In this document: positions 26,229 through 36,428 of the stretch, in pieces | How the letters are laid out: each line of letters begins with the position of its first letter | Numbering within the stretch: position 1 is the first letter of the stretch | Origin: Demequina salsinemoris | GTDB taxonomy: Bacteria > Actinomycetota > Actinomycetes > Actinomycetales > Demequinaceae | DNA: 64,000 nt | Assembly: GCF_000974805.1 (NCBI RefSeq) | Contig: NZ_BBQZ01000004.1 | Location: 62,001-126,000, forward strand | Reading direction: 5' to 3' | Translations under genes and position numbers: made by a program | The notes under the pieces: generated by a model | Told to the model about the DNA's origin: nothing | The model's database searches: none | What the model saw: the letters and a program-made list of their open reading frames with translations, nothing else

Positions 26229-27887
26229 TTACGCGGCCTTGGTGATCTGGTAGAACAGCGGGACCGAGTGCCAGTCGAAGACGACGTTCTCGACGCCCTC
26301 CGCGTAGCCACCGGTCACGTTGGAGTACCACAGCGGGATCGCCGGGAGGTCCTGGAACAGGACCTCCTGCGCCTCCTGGAACTTCTCGATGGCGGTCGCC
26401 GAGTCGGCGGCCTGCTTGCCCTCGTCGATCAGCGAGTCGAACTCCTCCGACGAGTAGTCGCCATCGTTCGAGCCGGCGTTCGTGTAGTAGAGCGGGCCGA
26501 GGAAGTTCTCGAGCGACGGGTAGTCCGCCTGCCAGCCGGTACGGAACGCAGCGGTGATCGTGCGGTTCGTGATGTCGGTGCGGAACTCCGCGAACGTCGC
26601 GTAGGGCAGGCCCTCCGCGTCGATGCCGAGGGTGTTCTTGATCGAGTTGACGACCGCGTCGACCCAGGTCTGGTGACCGCCGTCGGCGTTGTAGGCGAGC
26701 TGGAAGGTGCCCGTCCACGGCTCGATGGCGTCGGCCTCGGCCCACAGCTCAGCGGCCTTCTCGGGGTCGTAGGTCAGGACCTCGGAGCCCTCGAGGGAGT
26801 CCGACCAGCCGTCGATGACGGGCGAGGTGAAGTCCGACGCGGGGGTGCGGGTGCCCTCGAAGAGGACGTCCGTGATCTCGTCGCGGTTGATCGCGTAGGA
26901 CAGGGCCTGGCGGCGCAGGAGGCCGGCCTCGCCCTGGAAGCGCTCGTCGCTCGAGGGGATCGTGAAGGACTGGAAGATCGCGGCGGCCTGGTTGACCGCG
27001 CGGTCGCCCAGGTCGTCCTCGAAGGTCGCGAAGTTCGCGTCCGGGATGCCGTCGATCACGTCGACGTTGCCGGCGAGAAGGTCGGCGTAGGCGGCGTCCT
27101 GCGAGGCGTAGAACGTGATCTTCAGACCACCGTTCTGCGCGACACGGTCACCGGCGTAGTCCGGGTTCACCGCGAGCTCGATCTGGACGTCGTGCTGCCA
27201 GTCGTCAGCGGACGCCAGCATGTAGGTGCCGTTGCCGACAGGCGCCGAGCCGAAGGCCTCGGGGTCGTCGAAGAACGAGTCGGGCAGCGGGTAGAAGGCC
27301 GAGTAGCCCAGCGCCAGCGGGAACTCCGAGTTCGGAGCGGCGAGCGTGATGGTGAACGTGTAGTCGTCCACGACCTCGAGGCCGGACATCTCCGGGTTCG
27401 AGGCGCCCTCGTCGGTGTTGTAGCCGTCGAAGCCCTCGATCTGCTCGAAGAAGTAGCTGTTGAGCGCGGTCGCGGCGTTCGCCGGGTCGGCGCCCCAGTT
27501 CCACGCGTCCACGAAGTTGTGGGCGAGAACCTCGGTGCCGTCGGTGAAGGTCCAACCCTCCTTCAGCGTGACGGTGAAGGTCTGGTTGTCGTCGGTCTCG
27601 ATGGACTCGGCGACCTCGTTGTGGGTCGCGCCGTCGCCGTCGTAGTAGACCAGGCCCGCGAAGATCGCGTCGATGATCTTGCCGCCACCGGTCTCGTTCG
27701 TGGCGACCGGGATCAGCGGGTTGCCAGGCTCGGAGCCGTTGGTCGAGATAACTGCCGTGCTCGCGCCGCTGTCTGCGGACGACGACGCCGACGACTCGGT
27801 GTCGCCGCCGCTCGAGCAGGCGGTCAGGGCGAGCATGGCCACACCGATGGTGGCGATGCTGCCAAGAACAGCCTTCTTGGAATTCAC
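26229..27887 (-). CDS. Peptide/oligopeptide ABC transporter substrate-binding lipoprotein (SBP family 5)
   Basis: A 552-residue extracellular lipoprotein. The signal peptide ends in the lipobox LTAC (Cys near residue 24), followed by a Ser/Ala-rich linker and an SBP_bac_5 domain (TFTVTLKEGWTFTDGTEVLAHNFVDAWNW motif). It captures peptides for the DppB/C/ATPase complex encoded downstream. The start is GTG at 27887 behind AGGAGGA. The 281-bp region upstream (27888-28168) is less GC-rich and must hold its promoter and that of divergent rmuC. Confidence 0.94.
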   Translation of the reverse strand: MNSKKAVLGSIATIGVAMLALTACSSGGDTESSASSSADSGASTAVISTNGSEPGNPLIPVATNETGGGKIIDAIFAGLVYYDGDGATHNEVAESIETDDNQTFTVTLKEGWTFTDGTEVLAHNFVDAWNWGADPANAATALNSYFFEQIEGFDGYNTDEGASNPEMSGLEVVDDYTFTITLAAPNSEFPLALGYSAFYPLPDSFFDDPEAFGSAPVGNGTYMLASADDWQHDVQIELAVNPDYAGDRVAQNGGLKITFYASQDAAYADLLAGNVDVIDGIPDANFATFEDDLGDRAVNQAAAIFQSFTIPSSDERFQGEAGLLRRQALSYAINRDEITDVLFEGTRTPASDFTSPVIDGWSDSLEGSEVLTYDPEKAAELWAEADAIEPWTGTFQLAYNADGGHQTWVDAVVNSIKNTLGIDAEGLPYATFAEFRTDITNRTITAAFRTGWQADYPSLENFLGPLYYTNAGSNDGDYSSEEFDSLIDEGKQAADSATAIEKFQEAQEVLFQDLPAIPLWYSNVTGGYAEGVENVVFDWHSVPLFYQITKAA

Positions 27888-28168
27888 TGGTTCCTCCTAT
27901 GCGTCCGGTCTCCCGGACCCTGGATGGTGGCCCGCACGGTTCCGTGTGCGAACACTGTTTCGTCGGGCAGCACAGCCCGGACGGTGCCAAACAGGGTAGG
28001 CGGGGAAATGTTGCGTTCTTGTTGCCCAGCGTCCAATGACCAGCGATTGTGCCCAAAACGTAATGCAATTCGGAGGATTCCTCCCTCGAAGGTCGCCATG
28101 CGCCGGATTCCGACGCTCCACGTGAGGAATCCCGCGCCGTGTCAGACCCCCATGCGAGGGTGTGCCCC

Positions 28169-29452
28169 ATGACAGATGCTCTCCTGATCGGCCTCGGCGT
28201 CATGCTCGGCGCCCTCATCGGCTTCCTCGCGGCGCGGTCGCAGGCCGCCGCGTCGCTCGGCCACGCGCGAGCGGGCCTCGAGGCGGCCAATCGCAGGCTC
28301 GAGGACCAGCGCGTGGCGCACGAGTCGTACGTCGCCCAGGTGCGCACGGATCACGAGACCCTGCAGCGGGAGTTCCAGGCGCTCTCCGCGCAGTCGCTGC
28401 GCGAGTCGCAGGAGACGCTCCTGCGGGTCGCGCAGGAACGGCTCGCGCGCGACCGGACCGTGGCGGACGCCGAGCTCGCCAAGCGCGAGCACGCGATCAG
28501 GGGACTCGTGGAGCCCATGGCGAAGGCGCTCGACGAGGTCAAGCGGCAGACCTCGGAAGCGGATCGCGCGAGGGCCGAGTCCCAGGCGCAGCTCACCCAG
28601 CAGGTCCGTCACATGCTCGACGCGTCAGCGCAGCTGGGCCGGCAGACCGAGAGCCTCCGCAGCGCGCTGCGCCGCCCCGAGGTCAGGGGCCGCTGGGGCG
28701 AGCTCCACCTGCGGCGCGTGGTCGAGGTCGCGGGGCTCGTCAACGGCGTCGACTTCACGGAGCAGGAGTCGGGAACCACTGGCGAAGGCAACCGCCTGCG
28801 CCCTGACATGATCGTCACCCTCGCGGGCGGGCGACGCATCGTCGTCGACGCGAAGACCCCGCTCGACGCGCTGCTCGACATCGACGCGGACCCCGACAAC
28901 GCCGAGGAGCACGCGGCGCGGCACGTGCGCAACGTGCGCCAGCGCGTGAAGGAGCTGAGCTCGAAGGCGTACCGCGAGCAGTTCGGCTCCGACATCGACT
29001 TCTCCGTGCTGTTCCTGCCCGCCGAGTCGTTCCTGCAGGTCGCGACCGAGCAGGACCCGCAGCTGCTGACGGACGCCTACGAGAGCGGCGTCGTGATCGC
29101 GACTCCGACCGTGCTGGTCGCGATACTGCGCACCGTCGCGCACACCTGGAAGGCCGAGGCCCTCGCGAAGAACGCGCAGGAGGTCCTCGACACGGGACAG
29201 GAGCTGTACAAGCGGCTCGCCACGATGGGCGACCACCTCGCGCGTGTCGGCAAGGCGATCGACCAGGCGGGAGAGGCCTACAACAAGACCATCGGGTCGA
29301 TGGAGCGCCAGGTCCTGCCGCAGGCCCGGCGCTTCGCGTCGCTGCAGCAGATCGACCGGGAGATCGAGACCCGCGAGGTCGAGACGTCGGTCAGGGCGAT
29401 CAACGCGCCCGAGCTGCTCGAGCCGACATTCGAGGACGAGCAGGCGCGCTGA
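28169..29452 (+). CDS. rmuC: DNA recombination protein RmuC
   Basis: A 427-residue protein with an N-terminal membrane anchor (about residues 3-22), a long coiled coil (about residues 40-165) and a C-terminal RmuC nuclease-like domain (RGRWGELHLRRVVEVAGLV; RRIVVDAKTPLDALL). It limits DNA inversions and rearrangements at repeats in E. coli. The ATG at 28169 follows GAGGGTG. It is convergent with ispH. Confidence 0.94.
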   Translation: MTDALLIGLGVMLGALIGFLAARSQAAASLGHARAGLEAANRRLEDQRVAHESYVAQVRTDHETLQREFQALSAQSLRESQETLLRVAQERLARDRTVADAELAKREHAIRGLVEPMAKALDEVKRQTSEADRARAESQAQLTQQVRHMLDASAQLGRQTESLRSALRRPEVRGRWGELHLRRVVEVAGLVNGVDFTEQESGTTGEGNRLRPDMIVTLAGGRRIVVDAKTPLDALLDIDADPDNAEEHAARHVRNVRQRVKELSSKAYREQFGSDIDFSVLFLPAESFLQVATEQDPQLLTDAYESGVVIATPTVLVAILRTVAHTWKAEALAKNAQEVLDTGQELYKRLATMGDHLARVGKAIDQAGEAYNKTIGSMERQVLPQARRFASLQQIDREIETREVETSVRAINAPELLEPTFEDEQAR

Positions 29453-29473
29453 CCCCGGTGCCGACGGGACCGG

Positions 29474-30451
29474 TCAGGACCGCGCGGCGGCCTCCTTGGC
29501 CTTGAGGTCGGCCCGGATCTCACGCGGCAGCGAGAACATGAGGTCCTCGGTCGCCGTCCGCACCTCCTCGACGGTCTCGTAGCCGCGACGCGCAAGCGCG
29601 TCGAGCACGTCGCGCACGAGGATCTCAGGCACGGAGGCCCCCGAGGTCACGCCGACGGTCGCGACGCCCTCGAACCAGGCATCCTCCAGCTCGGCCGCGC
29701 GGTCGATGCGATACGACGACCTCGCCCCACCCTGCAGCGCGACCTCGACCAGGCGCACCGAGTTGGACGAGTTCGCCGACCCGACCACGATCACGAGATC
29801 CGCCTGCGGGGCGATCTTCTTGACCGCGACCTGACGGTTCTGCGTGGCGTAGCAGATGTCGTCGCTCGGCGGATCCTGCAGGTTCGGGAACTTGTCGCGC
29901 AGGCGACGAACGGTCTCCATCGTCTCGTCCACGGACAGCGTCGTCTGAGACAGCCACACGACGTTGTCGGGGTCGGGAACCTCAAGCCCCTCGACCTCCT
30001 CGGGCGAGTTCACGATGATCGTGTGCTCGGGAGCCTCGCCCGCCGTGCCCTCGACCTCCTCGTGGCCCTCGTGGCCGATCAGCAGGATGGTCTGGTCGTC
30101 ACGAGCGAAGCGCACCGCCTCCTTGTGCACCTTCGACACGAGCGGACACGTCGCGTCGATCGTCAGCAGGTTGCGTGCGGCCGCGGACTCACGGACCGCG
30201 GGCGAGACGCCGTGAGCGGAGAACACGACATGCTCGCCCTCCGGCACCTCATCGGTGTCGTCCACAAAGATCGCGCCACGCTCGCTGAGCGTCTCCACGA
30301 CGTACTTGTTGTGGACGATCTCCTTGCGGACGTAGACGGGCGAGCCGTGCAGCTCGAGCGCCTTCTCGACGGCGATGACCGCGCGGTCGACGCCGGCGCA
30401 GTAGCCTCGCGGCGCGGCGAGCAGGACCTTCTTCGCGGGTGTTGCAGGCAT
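29474..30451 (-). CDS. ispH: 4-hydroxy-3-methylbut-2-enyl diphosphate reductase
   Basis: A 325-residue [4Fe-4S] enzyme for the last step of the MEP isoprenoid pathway, making IPP and DMAPP. Three cluster cysteines are visible in [23 protein letters not shown] and [11 protein letters not shown], together with the active-site GHEGHEE. The ATG at 30451 gives the standard N-terminus; an ATG nine bases upstream is also possible. It is divergent from xseA, with starts only about 30 bp apart. Confidence 0.96.
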   Translation of the reverse strand: MPATPAKKVLLAAPRGYCAGVDRAVIAVEKALELHGSPVYVRKEIVHNKYVVETLSERGAIFVDDTDEVPEGEHVVFSAHGVSPAVRESAAARNLLTIDATCPLVSKVHKEAVRFARDDQTILLIGHEGHEEVEGTAGEAPEHTIIVNSPEEVEGLEVPDPDNVVWLSQTTLSVDETMETVRRLRDKFPNLQDPPSDDICYATQNRQVAVKKIAPQADLVIVVGSANSSNSVRLVEVALQGGARSSYRIDRAAELEDAWFEGVATVGVTSGASVPEILVRDVLDALARRGYETVEEVRTATEDLMFSLPREIRADLKAKEAAARS

Positions 30452-30482
30452 GTACCTCATCCTAGGTGGCAGGCTGGAATCC

Positions 30483-31772
30483 GTGAGCGACGCGGACGGC
30501 TTCCCTGGGGACAACGAACCGGAGCCCGTCATGCTCCCCGGTACGGCGGCCGAGACGAGCCCCGAGCGGCCCTGGCCGGTGCGCCACCTCTCCCCCAAGA
30601 TCGGCGAGTACGTCTCCCGCATGTCGCCCGTCTGGGTCGAGGGCCAGGTCCTCGGCGTGAAGCGCTGGCGCGATCTCGTGTTCCTCACGCTGCGCGACAC
30701 CGACGAGAACATGTCGCTCGGCGCGACCCTTCCCGCGAAGGCCGTCGAGGAGCTCGGGACCCCGCTCGAGGACGGCGCGAGGATCGTCGTCCACGCGAAG
30801 CCTCAATGGTGGACCAAGTCCGGCTCGCTCCAGATGCGCGGCCGCGAGGTCCGTGCCGTGGGCCTCGGCGACCTGCTCGCGCGGCTCGAGATGCTCAAGA
30901 CCGCCCTCGCCGAGGAGGGGCTGTTCTCCCCCGACCGCAAGGTGCCGCTGCCGTTCGTCCCCCACGTGGTCGGGCTCGTATGCGCGACGCAGGGCGACGC
31001 CGAGCATGACGTGGTCGAGAACGCCCAGCGACGCTGGCCCGCCGTGAGCTTCGAGATCCGCCGCGTCACGGTCCAGGGCCCCCGCGCGGTGCCCGAGGTC
31101 GTCGCCGCGATGCGCGAGCTCGACGCGCGCGACGAGGTCGACGTCATCGTCGTCGCGCGCGGCGGCGGCGCGTTCGAGGACCTGCTGCCGTTCAGCGACG
31201 AGGAGATGGTCCGCGCCGCCTCGCGCATCGTCACCCCGCTCGTCAGCGCGATCGGGCATGAGAAGGACTCGCCCCTGCTGGACCTCGTCGCCGACTACCG
31301 AGCCTCGACGCCCACGGACGCCGGCAAGCGCATCGTCCCCGACGCCGCCCAGGAGCGTCAGGGCGTGCACCGCGCCCTCGCGACGATGCGGGGCTCGCTC
31401 CTCGCGCGCGTGGAACGCGAGGAGCGCGGGCTCTCGACCTTCCGCACCCGCCCCGTGATGGCGCACCCGGCACGGATGCTCGACCCGCACCGCGCGCGGC
31501 TCGACACGCTCCACCACGCGTGCGGGCGCGCGCTCGTCGACATCCTCAGCACGGCCGACGCCCGCGCGCGCGAGCTCTCCGCGAGCCTGCGCGCGCTCAG
31601 CCCGCAGTCGACGCTCGACCGCGGCTACGCCGTGGTGCGCGACGCCGAAGGACAGGTCGTGCGCGACGCGTCAGTCCTCGATCCGGGCGACCAGGTGCTC
31701 GTCAGGGTCGCCCAGGGCGCGTTCATCGCCGAGGTCGAGGCCCTCGAGGGCGAGGACCCCGACCTGTACTGA
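30483..31772 (+). CDS. xseA: Exodeoxyribonuclease VII large subunit
   Basis: A 429-residue catalytic subunit of exonuclease VII, which degrades single-stranded DNA in both directions. An OB-fold comes first (about residues 30-120; [13 protein letters not shown]), then the XseA nuclease domain with [16 protein letters not shown] and [20 protein letters not shown], and [26 protein letters not shown] near the C-terminal coiled coil. GTG at 30483, preceded by AGGTGGCAGG, is preferred over the ATG at 30450, which lies inside the ispH start region. Confidence 0.94.
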   Translation: MSDADGFPGDNEPEPVMLPGTAAETSPERPWPVRHLSPKIGEYVSRMSPVWVEGQVLGVKRWRDLVFLTLRDTDENMSLGATLPAKAVEELGTPLEDGARIVVHAKPQWWTKSGSLQMRGREVRAVGLGDLLARLEMLKTALAEEGLFSPDRKVPLPFVPHVVGLVCATQGDAEHDVVENAQRRWPAVSFEIRRVTVQGPRAVPEVVAAMRELDARDEVDVIVVARGGGAFEDLLPFSDEEMVRAASRIVTPLVSAIGHEKDSPLLDLVADYRASTPTDAGKRIVPDAAQERQGVHRALATMRGSLLARVEREERGLSTFRTRPVMAHPARMLDPHRARLDTLHHACGRALVDILSTADARARELSASLRALSPQSTLDRGYAVVRDAEGQVVRDASVLDPGDQVLVRVAQGAFIAEVEALEGEDPDLY

Positions 31773-31780
31773 CGGCCTGC

Positions 31781-31838
31781 TCGCCCACCCTGCTCCCGCA
31801 TCGTCCACGTCCTCGCCCACCCTGCTCCCGCATCGTCC
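31781..31838. repeat. 26-bp direct repeat ending in GCATCGTCC
   Basis: Two identical 26-bp units (31781-31806 and 31813-31838), each ending CCCGCATCGTCC, occupy the xseA-xseB gap. The GCATCGTCC core is the window-wide repeated motif. No promoter or hairpin function is evident. Confidence 0.75.
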
Positions 31839-31863
31839 CTGCCGCACGCGCTAACGTGGGCGT

Positions 31864-32121
31864 GTGCCGAACAACGACGACGTCGCCACCCTGGGCTACG
31901 AGGACGCGCGCGACGAGCTGATCGCGATCGTGGCCCGGCTCGAGGCCGGCGAGACCACCTTGGACGAGTCCCTGGGGCTGTGGGAACGCGGCGAGGCGCT
32001 CGCCGCCCGCTGCCAGGACCTGCTGGACGGAGCCCGCGAGCGCATCGCAGAGGTGCGCGGCGACGACATGGCCGACGCGGGCGTGGTCGGCGTGGTCCCC
32101 GCAGACGAGGACGACGCGTGA
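31864..32121 (+). CDS. xseB: Exodeoxyribonuclease VII small subunit
   Basis: An 85-residue partner of XseA. The family core is visible as YEDARDELIAIVARLEAGETTLDESLGLWERGEALAARC. The start is GTG at 31864 (MPNNDDVATLGYE). The C-terminus is acidic. It sits 91 bp after xseA and its stop overlaps the start of the sugar kinase gene (GTGA), so all three are probably one operon. Confidence 0.95.
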   Translation: MPNNDDVATLGYEDARDELIAIVARLEAGETTLDESLGLWERGEALAARCQDLLDGARERIAEVRGDDMADAGVVGVVPADEDDA

Positions 32122-33035
32122 GCGACCACGCGCTCGTGATCGGCGAGGCGCTCGTCGACGCGGTCCACTCCGCCGACGGCACCATCACGCGCCACCCCGG
32201 AGGCTCGCCCGCGAACGTCGCCCTCGGCCTCGCGAGGCTCGAACGTGACGCGGAGCTCCTGACCTGGCTCGGGGACGATGCGGACGGCGCGCTCGTGCGT
32301 GACCACCTCAGGTCCTCGGGAGTGACGCTCAGCCCCGGCTCCCTCGACGCGGAGGCGACGTCGGTCGCGACCGCGACGCTCGACGCCTCAGGCGCCGCGA
32401 CCTATGAGTTCTCCCTGGTGTGGGACCTGGCCGCCAACCCCATGCCGCGGCTGTCCCCCACGATCGTGCACACCGGGTCGATCGCGGCGGTGCTCGAGCC
32501 CGGCGCATCGGCGGTCCTCAGCACGGTCGAGTCCGCCCGTGACACCGCGACCATCACCTACGACCCGAACGCCCGCCCGTCGCTCATGGGCGACCCGGCC
32601 GAGGCCCGCATCGCGGTCGAGCGCATGGTGCGGCTGGCGGACGTCGTCAAGGCCTCGGACGAGGACGTCGCGTGGCTCGCCCCCGGCGAGGAGATCGCGG
32701 ACGTGGCCGAGGCGTGGCTCGCGCTCGGCGCGGCGCTCGTGATCGTCACCCGTGGATCCGAGGGCGCGACGGCATGGAGCACGGAAGGCGAGGTCGACGT
32801 GCGAGCCCCGCGCGTCGACGTGGCCGACACCGTCGGCGCCGGCGACTCCTTCATGGCGGGCCTGATCGACGGGCTGTGGTCCGAGGGCGTGCTCGGCGCC
32901 AAGCACCGCGGCGCGCTCCAGTCGATGGACCTCGACACCGTGAGCGCGATCCTGGAGCGTTGCGTGAGCATCGCCGCCGTCACGTGCTCGCGCCCCGGCG
33001 CCAACCCGCCGACCAGGGACGAGCTCGACGGCTGA
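32118..33035 (+). CDS. PfkB-family carbohydrate kinase (fructokinase-like)
   Basis: A 305-residue sugar kinase of the ribokinase/PfkB family. The N-terminal signature [17 protein letters not shown] and the C-terminal ATP/anion-hole signature [13 protein letters not shown] contain the catalytic Asp. The closest known groups phosphorylate fructose, but the substrate cannot be fixed from sequence. It starts at GTG 32118, overlapping the xseB stop. Confidence 0.9.
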   Translation: MSDHALVIGEALVDAVHSADGTITRHPGGSPANVALGLARLERDAELLTWLGDDADGALVRDHLRSSGVTLSPGSLDAEATSVATATLDASGAATYEFSLVWDLAANPMPRLSPTIVHTGSIAAVLEPGASAVLSTVESARDTATITYDPNARPSLMGDPAEARIAVERMVRLADVVKASDEDVAWLAPGEEIADVAEAWLALGAALVIVTRGSEGATAWSTEGEVDVRAPRVDVADTVGAGDSFMAGLIDGLWSEGVLGAKHRGALQSMDLDTVSAILERCVSIAAVTCSRPGANPPTRDELDG

Positions 33036-33054
33036 CGCATCGTCCGTCCGCGCC

Positions 33055-33090
33055 GCATCGTCCCTCCACCACGCATCGTCCCTCCACCAC
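33055..33090. repeat. 18-bp tandem repeat with GCATCGTCC core
   Basis: Two perfect adjacent units of GCATCGTCCCTCCACCAC (33055-33072, 33073-33090), preceded by a third related GCATCGTCC at 33038. They fill the gap between the sugar kinase and fumC. They add to the window-wide motif series and suggest local slippage or expansion. Confidence 0.8.
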
Positions 33091-33162
33091 GCTTCTCCCC
33101 TTCTCTTCGCAACCCCCGACCGCAGGCCCACATCGACGTGGACCACTGACAGAATGGGCGCC

Positions 33163-34554
33163 ATGACAACGGAGTTCAGGATCGAGCACGACACCATGGG
33201 CGAGGTGCGGGTGCCCGCCGACGCCCTGTACCGCGCGCAGACGCAGCGCGCCGTCGAGAACTTCCCCATCTCGGGGGTGACGCTCGAGCGGCGCCACATC
33301 GAGGCGCTCGCGCGCGTCAAGAAGGCCGCCGCCCGCGCCAACGCGGAGCTCGGCGTGCTGGACGCGGACATCGCGGACGCGATCGTCGCCGCGGCCGAGG
33401 AGGTCGCCGCGGGCGCGCACGACGCGCACTTCCCCGTCGACGTGTTCCAGACAGGCTCGGGCACGTCATCCAACATGAACACCAACGAGGTCATCGCGAC
33501 GCTCGCCACCCGCGCGCTCGGTCGCGAGGTGCACCCCAACGACCACGTCAACGCCTCGCAGTCCTCCAACGACGTGTTCCCCACGTCGGTGCACGTCGCC
33601 GCCTCGGCGGCCCTGGTCCAGGACCTCGTGCCGGCGCTCGAGCGCCTCGCGACCTCGCTCGAGGCCAAGGCCGTGGAGTTCGCGTCGGTGGTCAAGTCCG
33701 GCCGCACCCACCTCATGGACGCGACGCCCGTGACGCTCGGCCAGGAGTTCGGCGGCTACGCGGCCGCGATCCGGCTCGGCATCGAGCGCCTGCTGGTCGC
33801 GCTGCCCCGCGTCGCGGAGGTGCCGCTCGGAGGCACCGCGGTCGGCACGGGCATCAACACGCCTGACGGCTTCCCGCAGCGCGTCATCGCGCTGCTCGCG
33901 GCGGACACCCAGCTCCCCATCACCGAGGCCCGCAACCACTTCGAGGCGCAGTCCGCGCGCGACTCGCTCGTCGAGCTCTCCGGCGTGCTGCGCACCATCG
34001 CCGTGAGCCTGACCAAGATCTGCAACGACCTACGCTGGATGGGCTCGGGTCCCAACACCGGGCTCGGCGAGATCGCGCTGCCCGACCTGCAGCCGGGCTC
34101 GTCGATCATGCCCGGCAAGGTCAACCCCGTCGTCCCCGAGGCCGTGCTCATGGTGTGCGCGCGCGTGGTCGGGAACGATGCGACGGTCGCGTGGGCGGGA
34201 GCGTCCGGCGCGTTCGAGCTCAACGTCCAGATCCCGGTGATGGCGCTCGGCACGCTCGAGTCGATGCGACTCATGGGCAACGCCGTGCGCGTGCTCGCGG
34301 AGCGCACCGTCGACGGCATCGTCGCGAACGAGGACCGCGCGCGCTTCCTCGCCGAGGCCAGCCCCAGCATCGTCACTCCGCTGAACCGCGTGATCGGCTA
34401 CGAGAGCGCGGCGAAGATCGCCAAGCACTCCGTGAAGCAGGGCATGACGGTGCGCGAGGCGACGATCGACCTCGGGTTCGTCGAGCGCGGCGAGATCTCG
34501 CTCGAGCAGCTGGACGCGCTCCTCGATGTCGCGACCATGACCGGGCGGGCCTGA
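33163..34554 (+). CDS. fumC: Fumarate hydratase class II
   Basis: A 463-residue TCA-cycle enzyme interconverting fumarate and malate. It shows [14 protein letters not shown], the active-site region [19 protein letters not shown], and the signature [15 protein letters not shown]. The ATG at 33163 ([15 protein letters not shown]) matches class II N-termini; an ATG nine bases upstream is also in frame. It is a homotetrameric, iron-independent cytoplasmic enzyme. Confidence 0.96.
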   Translation: MTTEFRIEHDTMGEVRVPADALYRAQTQRAVENFPISGVTLERRHIEALARVKKAAARANAELGVLDADIADAIVAAAEEVAAGAHDAHFPVDVFQTGSGTSSNMNTNEVIATLATRALGREVHPNDHVNASQSSNDVFPTSVHVAASAALVQDLVPALERLATSLEAKAVEFASVVKSGRTHLMDATPVTLGQEFGGYAAAIRLGIERLLVALPRVAEVPLGGTAVGTGINTPDGFPQRVIALLAADTQLPITEARNHFEAQSARDSLVELSGVLRTIAVSLTKICNDLRWMGSGPNTGLGEIALPDLQPGSSIMPGKVNPVVPEAVLMVCARVVGNDATVAWAGASGAFELNVQIPVMALGTLESMRLMGNAVRVLAERTVDGIVANEDRARFLAEASPSIVTPLNRVIGYESAAKIAKHSVKQGMTVREATIDLGFVERGEISLEQLDALLDVATMTGRA

Positions 34555-34716
34555 CCCGACGACAGAACCCCTGCTCAACGCCCATTCTTCGGAGCGCGAG
34601 GGACTATGGTCCCAGCGCAGGGTAAAGTTGGGCCATCACCACGCGCAGCCGCGGGTCGTCGGACTGCGGGAAGCAATCGCACCACGACGCGGTTGCACCC
34701 TGCAGGAGGTATACAC

Positions 34717-36030
34717 ATGTCAAAGACCCGTGTGCTCATTCTTGGAGGCGGCTACGTCGGCCTCTACACCGCGCTGACCCTCAAGAAGAAGGCGCGCGGC
34801 AAGGTCGACATCACCCTGATCGACCGCCGCCCGTACATGACCTACGCGCCGTTCCTCCCCGAGGCCGGCGCCGGCTCGATCGAGGCCCGCCACGCCGTCG
34901 TCCCGCTGCGCCGCACCCTCAAGGGCGTCCGCGTGCTGCAGGGCAAGGTCACCGGCATCAGCCACCAGGACCGTCGCGTGACCGCCGAGACCGACCTCGG
35001 CGAGAACCTCAACCTCGACTACGACGAGCTCGTCGTCGCGCTGGGCGCCGTGTCGCGCACCTTCCCGACCCCGGGCCTCGCCGAGAACGCGATCGGCTTC
35101 AAGTTCGTCGAGGAGGCGGCCGCCGTGCGCAACCGCATCCTCAACCGCATCGCGCGCGCCGCGACCACCTCGAACCCCGAGCTGCGCAAGCGCCTGCTCT
35201 CGTTCGTCTTCGTGGGCGGCGGCTTCGCCGGCATCGAGGCGTTCTCCGAGACCGAGGACATGGCCAAGGCCGCGCTGCGCTACTACCCCGAGCTCTCCCC
35301 CGAGGACCTCAACTTCGTCATGGTCGAGGCCGCGCCGCACATCCTGCCGGAGATGGGCCCGGACATGGGCGTCTACGCGAAGGACCAGCTCGAGGAGCGC
35401 GGCATGCGCGTCCTCCTGCAGACCACCCTCGACAGCTGCGTCGACGGCCACGTCGAGCTCTCGAACGGCGAGAAGTTCGACGCCGACACCATCGTGTGGA
35501 CCGCCGGCGTGAAGCCCGCCCCCGTGATGTCGTCCTCCGACCTCCCGCTCGGCCCGCGCGGCCACATGAGCTCGTCTCCCACGCTGCAGGTCGTGGACCA
35601 GGACGGCCACGTCGTCGACGGCGTGTGGGCCGCGGGCGACTGCGCCCAGGTCCCGAACCTCGTCGAGGGCGAGGGCGACTGGTGCGCCCCGAGCGCCCAG
35701 CACGCCGTGCGCCAGGCCCGCCACATGGGCGCGAACATCGCCGCGAAGATCGCGGGCGGTGAGCTCAAGGAGTACAAGCACAAGCACCTCGGCATGGTCG
35801 CCTCGCTCGGCCTCAACAAGGGCGTCGCCGTGATCATGGGTGTCAAGATGCGCGGCTGGCCCGCCTGGATGATGCACCGCACGTACCACCTGTCGCAGAT
35901 CCCGACCGTGAACCGCAAGCTGCGCGTCACGCTCGACTGGACCATCGCGCTGCTGTTCCGCCGCGACATGGTCTCGCTGAGCCGCGTCGAGGTCCCGCGC
36001 CGCGCCTTCGAGGAGGCCGCGCGCGGCTGA
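34717..36030 (+). CDS. ndh: Type II NADH:quinone oxidoreductase (NDH-2)
   Basis: A 437-residue FAD flavoprotein that passes electrons from NADH to menaquinone without pumping protons. It has an N-terminal FAD Rossmann motif (LILGGGYVGLYTAL), a second NAD-binding motif (VFVGGGFAGIEAF) and the FAD C-terminal motif VWAAGDCAQVP. A C-terminal amphipathic region would anchor it to the membrane. A near-perfect AGGAGGT ribosome binding site sits 7 bp before the ATG, suggesting strong expression. Confidence 0.94.
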   Translation: MSKTRVLILGGGYVGLYTALTLKKKARGKVDITLIDRRPYMTYAPFLPEAGAGSIEARHAVVPLRRTLKGVRVLQGKVTGISHQDRRVTAETDLGENLNLDYDELVVALGAVSRTFPTPGLAENAIGFKFVEEAAAVRNRILNRIARAATTSNPELRKRLLSFVFVGGGFAGIEAFSETEDMAKAALRYYPELSPEDLNFVMVEAAPHILPEMGPDMGVYAKDQLEERGMRVLLQTTLDSCVDGHVELSNGEKFDADTIVWTAGVKPAPVMSSSDLPLGPRGHMSSSPTLQVVDQDGHVVDGVWAAGDCAQVPNLVEGEGDWCAPSAQHAVRQARHMGANIAAKIAGGELKEYKHKHLGMVASLGLNKGVAVIMGVKMRGWPAWMMHRTYHLSQIPTVNRKLRVTLDWTIALLFRRDMVSLSRVEVPRRAFEEAARG

Positions 36031-36056
36031 TCGGCTGCCGCTGCCGCACCGACTTC

Positions 36057-36088
36057 AAGGGCGGGGAACCTTCGGGTTCCCCGCCCTT
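36057..36088 (+). terminator. Strong UUCG-loop terminator after ndh
   Basis: A perfect 14-bp stem (AAGGGCGGGGAACC with GGTTCCCCGCCCTT) closed by a TTCG tetraloop, 26 bp beyond the ndh stop. This is a textbook intrinsic terminator for the ndh transcript. Confidence 0.9.
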
Positions 36089-36193
36089 CGTCGTCCCTCG
36101 CGGGAGTCCCCGCCGGCCCCCTCACGAGCCGCGCCCGTTCCCTTGCCTCGTCACTCCCTCGGCCGCGACCCTCACCTGCCTCGGCTCGCCGTC

Positions 36194-36291
36194 CGCACGT
36201 GGTGCACACACTTCGCACTGCAGGTCGCGTGTCGCATCGCTCCCGCGGGCCGACACGCCGGGTGCATTCCCAGGTGTGTGCAGGACGTGCG
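36194..36291. repeat. ~98-bp imperfect inverted repeat (cruciform/structured element)
   Basis: The 340 bp between the ndh terminator and the next gene holds no convincing CDS. Its core is an inverted repeat: outer arms CGCACGTGGTGCACACAC (36194-36211) and GTGTGTGCAGGACGTGCG (36274-36291) match at 16 of 18 positions. Inner arms GCGTGTCG (36227-36234) and CGACACGC (36251-36258) match perfectly. It could be a structured RNA, a MITE remnant or a protein-binding cruciform. Confidence 0.6.
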
Positions 36292-36428
36292 GCGGCGGGG
36301 AGGCTGGCGACGGCATAGGGACGATGCGACGGCAGGGTCAGCTCGCGGCGTGCGGCCCTGGCTGGCACAGCGCGATACGGTCGCTTTGACGACAGTCATG
36401 CATCCGACACCCGCGATCAGAGGCCCTC

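Noticed and set aside
31781-33090. Possible CRISPR-like repeats (GCATCGTCC clusters)
   Set aside because: Units are too short and adjacent, with no regular spacers, no leader and no cas genes.
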